Part shown: one piece after another, positions 11,861-23,916 of the stretch
Layout of the letters: each line of letters starts with the position of its first letter
How positions within the stretch are numbered: position 1 is the first letter of the stretch
Assembly: GCA_029891345.1 (NCBI GenBank)
Contig: CM057009.1
Coordinates: 233,359,178-233,423,177 of the forward strand
Origin: Dryococelus australis
Taxonomy: Eukaryota; Arthropoda; Insecta; Phasmatodea; Phasmatidae
Direction of reading: 5' to 3'
Length of the DNA: 64,000 bases
Notes under the pieces: model-generated
Seen by the model: only the letters and a program-made list of their open reading frames with translations
Told to the model about the DNA's origin: nothing
Databases searched by the model: none
Program-made: the position numbers and the translations under genes

Positions 11861-12556
11861 TCGGCGCTGTGCTGCATCTAGGGAATTTTCGTGCACGACA
11901 TGTACAGTTTTTAAAACATCCTGGACATTCAGCGAGGTGAGTTCACTCGGACGTTTGGCAATAATGTTCTGTAGGATGAGCGGTGGAAATCCCATTGTTG
12001 GTGTTGCGTGGCAAGGTGATAGTGCCTCTTCGCACTCTGTGTTATCTGTTACCATTAGTTGCGGACAGGGATTCCTCGATAATGCATCTGCTAGCTTGTT
12101 TGACTCCCCTGCTACGTGTTCTACCTGGAAATCAAACTCTTCTAACAACAAAGCTCAGAGGGTGAGCTTACTCTTCCCGTTATGCATTTCCTCCAGCCAA
12201 ACTAAACAACGGTTATCGGTCTTCAATGTGAATTTCTGACCCAACAAGTACAGTCTGTATTTGCATAAAGCATGCACGGTCACCAAACATTCTTGCTCAT
12301 TAACATGGTACTTCCTTTCCGTTTTGCCAAATTTTACACTGTGGTAGTTAATTACATGCTTATGCCCTTGTTTGTCTGTTTGGTAGAGCACCGCTCCAAT
12401 ACCCTCCTGACTGGTATCTGTCTGCACGGTAACCAGAAGATCTGGGTTGAATCTGGATAATGGTTTACAGTTTTGAAATATAATCTTCATTTCTTGAAAT
12501 GATTGTTCGGCTTGTGGTGTCCATACAAATTTACATTTTTCTGACAACAGTTTCAA
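11738..12556 (-). pseudogene. RNase H and connection region of gypsy pol
   Basis: RNase H degrades the RNA strand during reverse transcription. The frame starting near 12556 reads the tail of RT (FVWTPQAEQSFQEMK), then the acidic residues expected of the domain: VQTDTSQEGIGAVLY (D), HVNEQECLVTVHAL (E) and LKTDNRCLVWLEEM (D). An in-frame TGA at about 12152-12154 (probably from a tryptophan codon) separates it from the downstream stretch FQVEHVAGESNKLADALSR, the conserved end of gypsy RNase H. The frame then runs as a linker toward integrase until about 11738. Frameshifts lie on both sides. Confidence 0.88.
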
Positions 12557-12689
12557 GTGGTGCGGTAATGACAGAAAAATTAGGGTTAAATTCCCGCAAC
12601 CAGTTAATCATACAAAAAAAATTTCATACTTGCTTACGCGATCTGGATGCTGGTTTTTCCTGGATTTGTTGTTTGTGTTGGGTTTCTGG

Positions 12690-13520
12690 TTTATGTCTGT
12701 CCCCTGAGGCGTAGAAATTCCATCTTACTCATGCCCATTTTACACTGGCCAACTCTACATGTCAGTTGGTTACATTCCAACCTTTCAAACACAAGGCTCA
12801 GATGGTGGCTCAATTGCTCGACCACACTAACACATCATCAAGGTATGCCATCGCAAAGTCTCCTATATATCTCTCTAAGACTTTGAACATAAGATTTTGA
12901 AAAGTTGCTGGAGTACATTTGAGCCAGAACGGTATAGCGACAATTTGGAATCTTCTCCCATCAGGTGTAGTGAATGCAGTTTTACGGTCTTGTGGGTGGA
13001 TAGGCACTTGCCAATACCCAGACTTCAAATCTAATGATTTAAATACGGCAGCAGGCCCTAATGTTGACAAAGTGTCCTTAATGTTTATGAAAGGTGGTGG
13101 CATACTTACTGTGATTTTATTGAGTGGGCAAAAGTCAACACAAAACCTCCATTTGCCATCTTTTTTTAGGGCTACTGTAATGCCTGAGTTGTAGACACTT
13201 TGCATAGGTTCAATAACATGGTCCCTCAACATTTCACATACCTGCTGGTTTATCACGTCTCTGAAGTAGATACCTGGATCCCGTGGCTTTGTGTAGACCA
13301 GGTCCTCGTGTGTAGTGATTATGGTGTGCTCCATGACATCTGTGCACTGCAGCTTCCCCTCAGCATGGAATACACTGGCGTACTGGTCCAGCAGGTGGTG
13401 TAGCCTTCCCTGGTACTGCTCCAATACCTCGTGCGCAAACTGCTCCAGCAGCACGGTAGTTGTTTTTGTCAACGGCATGGCTCCCACAGCGTACAGCGTC
13501 CATCTCACACGTGTCCCCAT
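12690..13520 (-). pseudogene. Reverse transcriptase of gypsy pol
   Basis: The RNA-dependent DNA polymerase domain is open for 236 codons from 13520. Visible motifs are GITVALKKDGKWRFCVDF (fingers), VFKSLDLKSGYWQVPI (catalytic aspartate A), RFQIVAIPFWLKCTPATFQ (normally PFGL; Gly changed to Trp) and AYLDDVLVWS (the catalytic Asp pair, intact). It lies in the same frame as the protease, separated by one TAG at 13569-13571 that replaces the tryptophan seen in the second copy of the family. After about 12690 the frame is lost before RNase H. The family is Ty3/gypsy beyond reasonable doubt. Confidence 0.92.
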
Positions 13521-13568
13521 ATGAAGACGGTCGAGATGTGGCTCGATGACAGCTTGATTGTCAATTAG

Positions 13569-13814
13569 CTACTGTAAACCCAGAATCATTTCCTCGCACA
13601 AGCCTGGCACAATGTACACGTCACGCTTACAAGGCAAGTCCCGTATTCCTACAGTCATGTGCATAACACTTGTGGCCTCACCCCGTTGGTGTGTGGTGTC
13701 AAATTGCAAGCAACGTGAGGGCACTCGGGTGGTAATGGCTTGAATTAGTCCCTCATGCACAAAGCTATGACTCGCAACAGTGTCTACAACAGGAACTACA
13801 TTCTTCCCTTCCAA
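13569..13814 (-). pseudogene. Aspartic protease region of gypsy pol
   Basis: The active-site segment reads VVDTVASHSFVHEGL, that is DTV where retroviral-type proteases have DTG or DSG. The region ends YIVPGLCEEMILGLQ, matching the flap-to-C-terminal helix area (the second family copy has a LGMPWLIDN there). The glycine change would inactivate the enzyme. The frame continues into RT after a single TAG codon. It would process the Gag-Pol polyprotein. Confidence 0.8.
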
Positions 13815-13929
13815 CTCAATGTTTAGCTTACACGTAATGCACGTACAGTGCTGTCTCTCACTTGGTACACTTTTGTACCCATAGTTTGCGGACTTCTCCT
13901 CTCTGGCGGTGAGATTGGTGCAGGTGTTG

Positions 13930-15059
13930 TTTCGCCAACCTCCCTAATCAGTTTCCCAACCTGTTCCCTTGGTAATAGTTATCATGGGTGTTGTGATGAT
14001 TCGGCCTTTGACCATGTGGCGTTCTCACTGGCGTGAACAGTGGTGGCGGTCGCATGACATCTACAAGTATTACAGGGGATGTAGGTGTTGATGTTCCGTG
14101 GTTTAGTTCCGGCGATTGGCACTCCTGCCCTGCAAGCACATCTCTTTCATACAGGCATGCTTCCCTCATAAACTGTTTGACACTTCTCCTCATGGCTCTA
14201 CACAAGTACGGCCTAATGTTCGGTGTTGACAATGCTACCACGATTTCTAGCACACCATTTGTTGGTTACCCTGGATTCATATGATTGTACAGTCCCAACT
14301 TCCTTTGGATAAACTCCTCCATACCTTCTCGTTCCTGCTGCTGCTCATGGTACAGCCGGACTTGGGTCTGTATGGCGTCACCATCGATATTGAACCGGCC
14401 TAGCAATCTCTCGCAAAACTCTTCCTATGTTATTCAGTACTCACGGACTAGGTTCCACCACGTGGCAGCTGGGCCTCTAAGGTGGTTAGCGGTGACTTCA
14501 GTCCAATCTTCACAATGCACTCTGTGTCAGTGTAATTTGTCCTCACACACAGCTAGAAAGGTGCTTGGGTCACCCACAATTGTTTGCAATAATAAATTTC
14601 TATCAGTCCCAGTCAAACCCTGTGGCATGTACTTAACTACAACCGGTGGCGGCATGGGTTGGTTTTGTGATGTTGCCGGAGGCACGTTCTCTACACAGTC
14701 ATTGTTCTGGCATTCAGTACAGTTTATTATCCCATCGCGGAAGGTCGCATATTCCTCCGGCCCTATGCATCGTAGGTGGAAATTTCGCCTACACTGTTGA
14801 CATGTGGGCAATTTATTACCAGCTCCGTCATATTCGGTGCACGTGTACAGGATTTGTTCTGACGGCGATAACGTGGTATCGGGTGTGCATTGCCATACTG
14901 TATGTCCCCAAAGGTTGTCCTCTAATAGATTAAATTGGCTTTGTCAGATGCAATGCACACATTGCTCAATCAGTATGTCCAAACTGGTTGCGTTCACTGG
15001 TGTTGCGGATGCAACATAGTTGGCTTCACGTCTTTTCGCTGTTCTGGTGTGTCGGCCAC
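13930..15059 (-). pseudogene. gag of the gypsy element, with PHD-like zinc finger
   Basis: Gag packages the element RNA. Comparison with the copy at 23981 shows the start codon has become GTG (15059-15057). The N-terminal part is Cys/His-rich: ERCVHC, then LPTCQQCRRNFHLRCIG and IINCTECQNNDC, spaced like a C4HC3 (PHD-type) finger. The capsid part follows with WTEVTANHLRG, ATWWNLVRE, EEFCERLLGRF and IQRKLGLY (about 14520-14270). The C-terminal part runs to about 13930 with MLEIVVALSTPNIRPYLCRA. Stops and frameshifts interrupt it. No CCHC knuckle of the usual kind is visible. Confidence 0.75.
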
Positions 15060-15100
15060 CGCAGATGATGCGGTTGTCCCAATGCGGATGAACACACTGG

Positions 15101-15122
15101 CCCCATTTGGGAACACCAATTG
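15101..15122 (-). promoter_or_regulatory. Putative primer binding site of the gypsy element
   Basis: Reading in element orientation, about 12 bases after the LTR end comes ttggtgttcccaaatgggg. The second family copy has the near-identical ttggcgttcccaagtgggg at 23918-23936, at the same distance. The position and conservation fit a tRNA primer binding site. I could not match it to a specific tRNA. Confidence 0.4.
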
Positions 15123-15133
15123 ACACAGTCGGG

Positions 15134-16962
15134 TGAGACACGGAGGCAATTACGAGACACTTCTACCTGTTCAGATGATTGCCAGCAGTGGTTCCTACAC
15201 ACTGCACTTTGGGACTCAGGGATCTCAGGGATGCTATGGGTTCTGTGTGTTTGCCTTACCCATGCATACTTACATAACTTTTAGAATATAACAGTGCAAA
15301 CAAAACACTTGGTGGAGCTAGATAACTGACGCTACAAGTACTTACAACTATTACATGGTGAGGCATTTATTATTACCATGTTACACTGTGCCAGGAAAAT
15401 GAATTAGGTGCCCACTTTCGGACATGACTAGCCAGTTCCGGTAGGTGATTCCCCCAGCACGTTACTTAACTTGCGCACTCCTAGATGAGGATGATGCTCC
15501 ATGGTGTCTGATAACACAGTCTCCAAAGGTAAGGGTTTACAGCCGCTAGGATGGACTATAGGTTTTGCCCAGAGACAGGACACGGAGTATGAACATGAAC
15601 ATGTGCGCTTATCTTTGCCGCTAACGCCTACTCATCAAGACTCGTCCCCGAATCATGTGCTGTGTGGCGACTGTCAATACACATAGCAGGTTAGGGCAGA
15701 AAACAATAATGCGGTACAAAAATCACACAATTAACACTTATGTGTGAAAGTAGTATGAGATGGCGCAGATGCTGCTGGATGAAATTCTTAGTAGACCACG
15801 TGTTGTAGGCATAAAACACATTATTTTACGTTAAAGTAGGCTAATAATTACTGGCCAAAATGGTAGCTGCATCAGGAAAAATGGTCTTGTCAAAAATTTG
15901 AGCATACAAAATCTCTTCAGATGCCGAATGGCGGGAAAATACACGTACATGAAATGACCGCGTTGTCAGCATCATAAAGCATCAAACATGAAAAATACAG
16001 GAACCCTTATTGAAAATATTACATAAAACCCTGAGATACATTAAGGCACACACTATAGAACAAGAGTTCGCCCTCTACACGCGGTGATGGTGTAGATATG
16101 GACTTGGTGGTAGCTAATCATGTGGCCGTGGGCGATGTGGCTGCAAAACAATTTAAACACAGCTGAACCCTCAAAATAATAATCCACACACATTTCCCTT
16201 GGTATAGCTTGCTGCAATTAAGTGGAAATTACAATGAAAAAGCCCTAAACATGGGAGGTGGCGCCTGATACACTAGTTGCGCTGGCCGCGTGGCCTCTCC
16301 GACATCCTCTCCTCTCATCTCATTTCAATTCAAAAGCCCACAAGGGCTGCAAATAAATAAGTTAGGCAGATAGTATTGCACTGGGGATGAATGGCAAACG
16401 TACGCAAAGCAAAGGTTAACCGGTATACTAAAGTTAACTATTGAGAGCTACATCATTGCAAAAGTATGAAGTGCGTATGTGACAGCATCATACCTCGGTA
16501 GCACTCCTAGAATGACTGCTCAGAGGCAGGGGTTACATGGACCTACCATGGCTGCCTATGAGGTTCACACAAGTGGAAGTGCTATGCACGCCGAGTAAAA
16601 ATATTGTATTCAAAACAAAATGCCATTAAAAGTATTTTAAGACAAAATTACAGAGGTAAATTAAATATGGAAATATTTGTCTTTTGAGGGCATCTTAGCA
16701 TGAATATCATTGTCTTTCTCTTCGGTGCTGCAAACACTTTGATTTTGAAATGGCAGACATTACACAAGACCCTGTATTGAACATATTACACTTTGCAAAC
16801 ATACTTTACCCTGAAAAAGAAATACATAGCACTCTGAGATTAATTATCCCATTTTGGGATAGTCCGTCTTCGTAGTGGGCTGCACGCATGTGCTTACCTA
16901 CGTATTACTGTAGCGGCTAATGCCATCATGGTCTTACTGCTGCTGACTCTTAGCCGGTGTCA
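15134..16962 (-). repeat. 5' LTR of the minus-strand gypsy element
   Basis: This is a direct copy of 8097-9964 and lies upstream of gag in element orientation. It starts TGACACCGGCTAAGAGTC and ends near GTCTCA on the minus strand. Many point differences and indels from its partner show a long time since insertion. Confidence 0.85.
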
Positions 16963-17419
16963 GTATCTACTATGTTATAAAGCAGTTTGCTGTAAGTCTG
17001 TATTGTGTTTTAGTGTTAAACTTATGTCAGAGCAGAGAAACTAAAATAAAAAGTGTGGAGAGTGAAAATTTGTTCTCATATAGTGGTGACAACACCAAGA
17101 AATGTTTCATCAACCCGGGAATATATCAAATGTTTCAATCAAACCTGTGTGCACTTTGAATAACTGTCTACTGTAATGACATTTTGGCCAATATGGATCA
17201 TTGTACATCATAGAAAAAGAATTCTCCAGTGACATTACCGGTTATTAGTTACATTAGAAATAGATGCATAGATATGCTAATATATGCATTGTAAATGTCA
17301 CCACTTGTAAAATGTGTAAAAGTTTGTATGACACACATAATAAGAGCCACTACCCCCACATCTCCCTACCTCTCTCCATATACTCAGCTACGTCTCGCAC
17401 ATGTAGCAGCAACCTAGAA

Positions 17420-17830
17420 ATCAGTAGACATTGTCAGTCAGCAGCACATCCATGGCCAGCCCCTCTAGTTCTTTGACCTACTACAGGCGCAGCAGGATAG
17501 ACAGTTCCAATGCTTATTGCTGTTGTCACATCAATAACAACTCCCACACCTTCATGGACACTGCACATCTTTTTCAGCAATATCAGGGGACCCACAACTT
17601 TCATTCCTAGTTCTTGTTGAAGATTCCACTTCACCTAGCATCCGTCTCACCCCCCGAACTAGCGCAAAATTTCTCTCTGGTTTAATCTTTACCCAACTTT
17701 CCCACAGAGAGTAGGACATCTTAATTAACAATGGGAGCAGATGTTGCAGATGGTCTTGTTGTGCACTTCCGGTTGCAATAAAACCTGTGAAGGAGGCCAC
17801 AGGTACATTTACAAAACGTAGAGGTACCAT
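17420..17830 (-). pseudogene. Unidentified degraded coding segment
   Basis: This is a GC-rich island in AT-rich DNA. On the minus strand one frame reads 92 codons from 17830 (MVPLRFVNVPVASFTGFIA, then SLWESWVKIKPERNFALVRG). A one-base shift near 17630 connects it to a second frame reading ELGMKVVGPLILLKKMC and VHEGVGVVIDVTTAISIGTV down to 17434. The joined text looks like an old protein-coding sequence with one frameshift, either an unknown transposon or a gene relic. I do not recognise the family. Chance overlap of two open frames cannot be excluded. Confidence 0.3.
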
Positions 17831-17956
17831 AACATGAAACCCAAATGGAATATATAAATATCAACAACAAATTGCATAGAACACAAGAAAATGGGGGTCC
17901 AATAAGCATAATTACATGCCTTTGTAAATTCAATACTCTAGAAGCAGACCCTGCCT

Positions 17957-18060
17957 TCAGTGCACAACAGGGGCCAATCTGGAATCATTACAACAGCACA
18001 CACGTGGAGGGGTGCAAAGACTGGACAGGACTGCAAGGCAGAGCATCTGCAGTTGGTGAG
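17957..18060 (+). CDS. Exon-like island, plus strand, unidentified
   Basis: An acceptor-like tctagaagcag near 17950 and a consensus donor gtgagtg at about 18057 bound a GC-rich segment. One frame reads CLQCTTGANLESLQQHTRGG and then VQRLDRTARQS. Another plus frame and one minus frame are also open, so strand and frame are not secure. It could belong with the islands at 17.4 and 18.4 kb. Low confidence. Confidence 0.15.
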
Positions 18061-18383
18061 TGTAAAAGGGCATGGGTGGCAACCAGACCAGGAGCCGGCG
18101 GAATTCCTCCTGGGTGGTAAGTTCAGAGTGTGAGACCGGGTGAGTTCCTTTCATTGACATGCTCCTTCTTAGTAATATAATCATCCTTACAATCCTTATC
18201 TTGGCCCCATAACTGCATGTTTTGTAGTAATGTGTGTAAAGTATATTTAATTAAATATTTTATTTAGGTTTTGATATGAAATCCTCCTTTGGTTTTATGT
18301 ATCTGTAGTACCAAATATATAACTCTTTCCTTTTTCTTGTTTGGTTAGAGTTAGAACATAACTTACTATGTTATATCATACAA

Positions 18384-18760
18384 TTGTTAGTTCGGCTATT
18401 CCTCCCAGACATGTATCTGTGCCTGTCACCATGGCAGATAGTTTGTGATGTGGCCCAGGTCTGTGCAATAATGCTGTGCCCATTGTTGAAATTGTGGGCA
18501 GCCAAGATTTGCCCTTTTCCCCATGTACTGAGGAAGATCACCTCCAAGATGATGTCTGTAGTAGAAATAGATTTTTTTTTGGACAAGTAAGCAACTCTGA
18601 ATAGTACCCAGCCAAAACTGGTATTAAGTAGCACTGCAGACTGTCCTTGAGCAATATTCTCACCAGAATAAGAGCTGCAAAGAGTTTAAGCAGCAAAGGA
18701 AAAAAGTTGGCTGCACTAAGTCATTAAAAACCCTGAGCTGTCCTAGGCCCAATTTATGAG
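18384..18760 (+). pseudogene. Degraded reading frame, plus strand, unidentified
   Basis: One plus frame carries protein-like text over about 130 codons interrupted by five stops: IPPRHVSVPVTMADSL, then NNAVPIVEIVGSQDLPFSP, EEDHLQDDVCSRNRFFFG and NILTRIRAAKSLSSKGKK. The acidic, mixed composition in an AT-rich setting suggests a decayed coding sequence, for example a processed pseudogene or unknown transposon. A competing frame is open for 68 codons (18384-18590). No family is recognised. Confidence 0.22.
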
Positions 18761-20761
18761 AGACATAATTATGTGTTTTTATAATTTTTTGTACAGCTCT
18801 TAACAAAATTTTTATGCATAATTTTTGTTAGTCTATTTTTAGTGCCCTGTACTTGCTTTTGTACAATTTTTTCCAATGATGATTATTAATAAGAAATACA
18901 TGCATTAATTTGGCATCAACTTGGTAAAGACACATAGTCGAGGTATTAAACTTGCATGCGTACAAACTTATGCTTTGATAGTATAAAATTTGTCGTAATC
19001 ACAACATTTATACAAAATAATTGGAATTTTCACCTCTGTATAGTGACCGTACACAGACTTAATGGAAGTTGTATCATATATTAATTAAATAGAGATAATA
19101 GTGGCCATGATACCATAAAATCATACTGTTTGATATGGAAAAGTCAAACAAATAAAAGAACCTCAAATTTTCATTAATAAATGCAGGCTGGTGGGAAATT
19201 ACTTCCCACGTTCCATATACATGGCAAAGTGGTTTAAGAATCCTAAGAAAAAAGAACTTTTTGGTAACTAACACATTTGTTAATGCTGAAAATTTATACG
19301 AAGAAGTTGTTTGTTTTAAAATTTATTCCACGAAACAGTCACTTGTGTGTTAGCTATGGCAGGGGGAGTGAACTGTTACCAGAACTGTGGTAAGATGAAA
19401 GGGGCACTTAACAGTTTTCTCTCCTCCCCCAGATTGGATTACTGTCTGGCCATTCCCTATTTTCATGCTCCACCAAATTGTCAATGTACTTGCTGGTGGA
19501 TCGTTATTCACACAAAGCTAGCCTCCTCATGCAATACTTCTCAGTTTATGATGTTGAACAGTTATGACAGCATGTTAAGAATTACAGTAACCACGTTTAC
19601 TTAAGCAATTGTAATAAAGTTATGAGAACATAACAGCAGTGTTACATGTCTGTTATACTTGTTTTGATACTTTGCATGTTCTATAAATTGTAAACAGTAA
19701 GGAAAATCATCTTTACATTCCAACAAAAATCTCATGCTGTTGCATCATGGGGTCGAGTAGGTCATAAACTGACTGATTTCAGAGTTGTTCACCTTAGTAT
19801 ATGGTAAAGCAATGGAGTAGATACTATACTTGCACAGTACTTGTAGACTGGGGTGTCTCCATTGGTGGGGTGAACAAAGTATTAAACGTATTTAGAGGTA
19901 ATGCATTCTTTATAGGAGAGGGCTTTTTTTTTTAATGTTACTTTTGTATTGTAATGCTAATAATTCTTGTACAAAACACACTATAAAAAACTCAAACCAA
20001 GAGAAAAAGTTAATAAACATATGTAATTTCACTAAGGGATTTTTGTTAAAGATGTTTTCCTTTCCAATCACATGTCAATTGTTGCTGCCGTAAATTAGTG
20101 TATAATAGAGGTACTTGTGTATCACTAGTTACAAAAGTAGACAGAAATGTGTTTCCACAAGGTTTGCCATGTTATTGCTAAACAGAGATGTTCAGTTAAA
20201 ACATTTGGCAATTTAATCATTACAAAACTTAATTAGTCACCACAACTCTCTTTTCTCTCTCACATATGTTACTGTGAAACATCAGTGTGTCACCTGTAAT
20301 CTGTTTATCAGCTGTTGAGAAACACTTCTGATTTTGCATAAACACTTGGATCCTTTGTGGTTGTGCATGCTAAGGCATTTTGCAATGTGGCAAGGAGGCC
20401 GGACTGGTGATGGTTCATTTCCAACCTCCGGCATGACTCAAGTTATGAGCACCCAGTTGTTGCAGCAATTGGTTTTGAGTGTATGAAGTTTCTCAAATCT
20501 CATACAATGACTTCTTTAGATTATGATGATTAGCTGTAGGCATGCATTTATATCCAAACATCAGTAGAAGATCGTAGTATCTCATTTTTAGTAAAAAAAA
20601 ATCCATTTTCATTAAAAGCTGTATTCTTTAAATGAACAAATTTGAGATTTTTCGCAGAGGCTTGCTGAAGTGTCCATTTTGGTTGATCAAAAGTAATCCT
20701 TAAAAAGTTGGATTGTTACCTGTGAAGACTATCATATCTGATTTCTGACGTTATTTCATAG
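18761..20761. other. AT-rich stretch, likely intron or intergenic
   Basis: I see no supported gene. At 19390-19435 a gtaagatg and a later ttttctctcctcccccag could bound a very short intron inside an 85-codon frame, but neither side reads as a known protein. Otherwise this is simple AT-rich sequence. Confidence 0.4.
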
Positions 20762-20824
20762 GTTCAGCGAATCCACGCAGTCGAGTGGTGTGACTTCATC
20801 TTCTAATTCTGATGGAACATCTCG
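20762..20824 (+). CDS. Candidate 63-nt internal exon, serine-rich
   Basis: An acceptor (gacgttatttcatag) and a consensus donor (cg followed by gtgagttgg) bound 63 bases. The only open frame reads FSESTQSSGVTSSSNSDGTS with one leading base and two trailing bases of split codons, so the exon is phase 2 on both sides and can be skipped without shifting the frame. The Ser/Thr-rich text resembles a disordered, phosphorylatable linker. The phase matches the candidate terminal exon at 46984. I cannot name the gene. Splice motifs plus a clean frame make it a reasonable host exon, but short segments like this also arise by chance. Confidence 0.35.
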
Positions 20825-21004
20825 GTGAGTTGGCAGGGATCTCATTGCCACTAGGAAATTGTAGGAAGTAGAAACACATTTCTGGGATGCTTATACATAA
20901 ATAAAGCCATTAAATATTCTAATTCAACTTTGTACAAAACTCAACAAAATATTTTGTACTTCTTATGGTATTTTGGGATAGCCAGAATGCATGTATTAAC
21001 ACAC

Positions 21005-21038
<34 letters not shown>

Positions 21039-22659
21039 GTTTTAATCTCTCTTCTTCAGCTATACATGCTATCAGATCACAAATGTGAGTAGTTTATTTT
21101 ATGGAATATGGACCTAAAATTTGTTTTTTAATTTACTTTTGGCTGGTGCTTGAATGATAATTAAAATGGTCAATATTTCCCATTTGGTTGGCATATTTAT
21201 TAAGTAGTTGCACACATTATTGTATACTTTTATTATTGAAGTGGTTTCTTTTACTTTTAAATTGCTCCGTGGGTTGTTTAGAGGGGTAGTCTTTTTTCTA
21301 TACAAGTATATACTCGATGTAGCTAATCAGGAAATGAATTAAAATTTGGGAGAACTTAAGCAACTGCATCTTAATATACATAAAATGGGGAAGGAAGACC
21401 ACGGGAAACATCCTCAGTACATCAGTATAAGACAACCCACGAATTACAGATTTTGGTCCAGGCTTTTTTACACGACCATTCTTATATTATATACTGTAGA
21501 TAAGTGTAACAGACCCATTATTTCTTAAAAGCTTTTCCAACCACGTATGATTATCACTCCATAAAAAAATTTGAGTTCATTGCAGGAAACCTGTTTGGTA
21601 ATTGTTTAGATATGTCAGCATTTTTAATGGGAAATTTATTGTGATATATACTATCACCATGTCACGTAGAGTAAAAGCCCGATATGACATGGCTGTTGGG
21701 GACATGACTCAGACCTGCGTTATAGGTTTTCTGTGCTATTCTAGGAGTGTCAGAGTAGAGTAAAAGAAAACCTTCCAGTTTTCTAATTAGGTGTGGGAAC
21801 TATCTGTTAAACGCGGTGCACATGTTCATATTTACAGCAGTGCCCTAACTCGTGAAAAAATGTTTACACCCTTCCTTTCGGAACTTTTATTTTATCTGCA
21901 TCACTAGACTGGACAGCACCCATGGAAGGGAAACAGAAGATAGGAAATGTGGCATGATGGATGGGAGCACCAGCATGTAAGCAAGAACTGCTCAAAAATA
22001 TTCCCCTTTCCAGGCAAAGAATGTATTTATTCCACCAAGGGCTGTGTTCGCTGTGTGTTTGTTGTGGAGGGGGGTTGGAGGAAGTGGGTTTCTCCCCTTC
22101 CCCCCTAGGTTTGTATGGAAGTGAGAAGGAGAAAGGAAGCTCATGGCCAAATGAAACTAAGCAAAGTTATAATACACATTCACACTGCAGTGCAGGTGGT
22201 ATCTTTCACTGCGTCACATGTTGTGCAACATGTCACTTGCTTGTGTGACTTTCATTGTACAAAGAAAAATAAAAATTAATGAGTGAATTTGACGCCGGCT
22301 AACAGTAAGTGATGATAAAGCCCATGATGTCGCTCACCACGCATGTGACACGTGTACATGCACGTGCGCAAGGAGGCACCAATTTGAACTTTCCTCTAAC
22401 TGAAAATTATTTGCAGTGTAAAATGTGTCTTCTTTATTTTTCAGGGTCTAAAATATCTTAAAGTGTTTAAAAATGTATGTTTGTCAAAATTGGAAAATGT
22501 TTGGTTATAAATTCAAACAGTGCGCTGTGTGGAAATTAAATACAGTTCTACTCCGGCCAGAATGCCGCAATAAAAGACATTCAAAGAAGATGAGAAATTA
22601 CAAATTGATATGTATCATGTTAATTCATATTTTAATTTCTAAAGTTCCTTTTATTTTTC
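20825..22659. other. AT-rich stretch with a poly-A tract
   Basis: I see no gene. There is a run of about 29 A at 21008-21036, the sort of tail left by a retroposed sequence, but I cannot name what precedes it. Confidence 0.4.
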
Positions 22660-23903
22660 AATAATAAAATATTTTACTCGGCGTGCATAGCACTTCCGCT
22701 TATGTGAACCCTGTAGGCAGCAATGGTAGGTCCGTACAATGCTTGCCTCTGGGCAGTCTGTCTAGGAGAGCTGGTGAGGTAAGACACTGTCACGTACGCA
22801 CTACAACTTTTGAGCACTGATGTAGATTCCATAGCACTTTGAGTATACCAGTTAACCTTTTCTTTGCGTACATTTCGCCAGACATACCCCAGCATTATGC
22901 TTCCACTTAAATAATAATTTGTGCCCTTGCTGTTTTTTCAAAACTTCATCGAGAAGGAGGAGGAGGAAGATGTCTGAGAGGTCACGCGAACTGCGAAACT
23001 TGAACTTTTCTACTATCTGGCATGCTACAAGCCTGTAAATGCTTTAGTCGTAAAGGGAATAATTTTCCCAACAGAAATGACAATTAGTCTGAATTTAATT
23101 TGAAGTATCTACGAAGAAATATTGCAATTTCACCTACACCACGTGGTCCGCTACAAACTTTATCCAGCGGCATCCGAATCATCTATACTTACTTTCACAC
23201 CTGTGCATGTTTATTGTGACTACTCATCTCATACCTCATCGTGTTCCATTGATATTTATGTAATTTTGTAATTTGTGTACGGTGATATTATTTCCATCCT
23301 AGCTGGCTATGAGTATAGGCCGTCACCACACTAACCACGTGTTGGAGGGTGAGCCCCGACGAGTCTGCGCTAGTGATGCCAAATAATCACAAGTGTTTAT
23401 GTATCATCTGTTGATTCATCTTGTAATTCTCAGTGTCCTTTCTTCAGGGAAAATTCGTCTGTTACCCTAGCTGCTGTCGTCTCCCTTCCCTTGTGAAGAT
23501 TGTGTTTTCAAGCACCACGGTGGAGTCATTCATATAGCCATGTGTTAGAGTAATTGCGGGCTGGGGAGCACCTAAACAGATTTAGCTAGACACAACCGAG
23601 TTTCATCATTAAATTTCTTGGCAAGTTATTTGTACGAACGGTATCATTAAAATCAAGTATCACAATGTTCCACTCTTTTATTTGTAGTGACAGTGTCCTA
23701 GCCACTTGTGTTTTTCAAGTGTTAAATATTTAGTAAAAGTTCAGTATTGCAAAGTGTATCGTAAGTGCACTCGGGAGAGATGGACACACAGAACCCACAG
23801 CATTCTTGAGAACGTGAAGTCTCAACAGTGTGGTGATTGGGAAGCATCGCTGATGTCCATTTCATCAGTAAGTAATTTGTGTCATTGTTCATCTCGTGTC
23901 TCA
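22660..23903 (+). repeat. 5'-truncated LTR of the second gypsy copy
   Basis: It is homologous in reverse complement to 8097-9600 and 15134-16600. Landmarks are catagcacttccgcttatgtg at 22686, the cctctgggcag and aggagagctgg(t/c)gaggta block, and the end tctcgtgtctca. The first third of the LTR is missing. Confidence 0.8.
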
Positions 23904-23916
23904 CCCGAGGGCGTCC

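Larger units (their letters stand above)
8097..16962 (-). mobile_element. Complete but decayed Ty3/gypsy LTR retrotransposon
   Basis: Two long direct repeats (8097-9964 and 15134-16962) flank 5.2 kb that encodes, on the minus strand and in order, gag, protease, reverse transcriptase, RNase H, integrase and a small 3' ORF. The order PR-RT-RH-IN and the RT and integrase motifs are those of Ty3/gypsy. Every gene carries stops or frameshifts and the two LTRs differ by many substitutions and indels, so the copy is old and inactive. I could not find a matching target-site duplication outside the LTRs. A second copy of the family lies at 22.66-25.55 kb on the other strand. Confidence 0.9.

Noticed and set aside
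11802..12239. 145-codon plus frame
   Set aside because: It is antisense to RNase H and the linker of gypsy pol.
14285..14800. 171-codon plus frame
   Set aside because: It is antisense to gypsy gag, which has a readable capsid on the minus strand and homology to the second copy.
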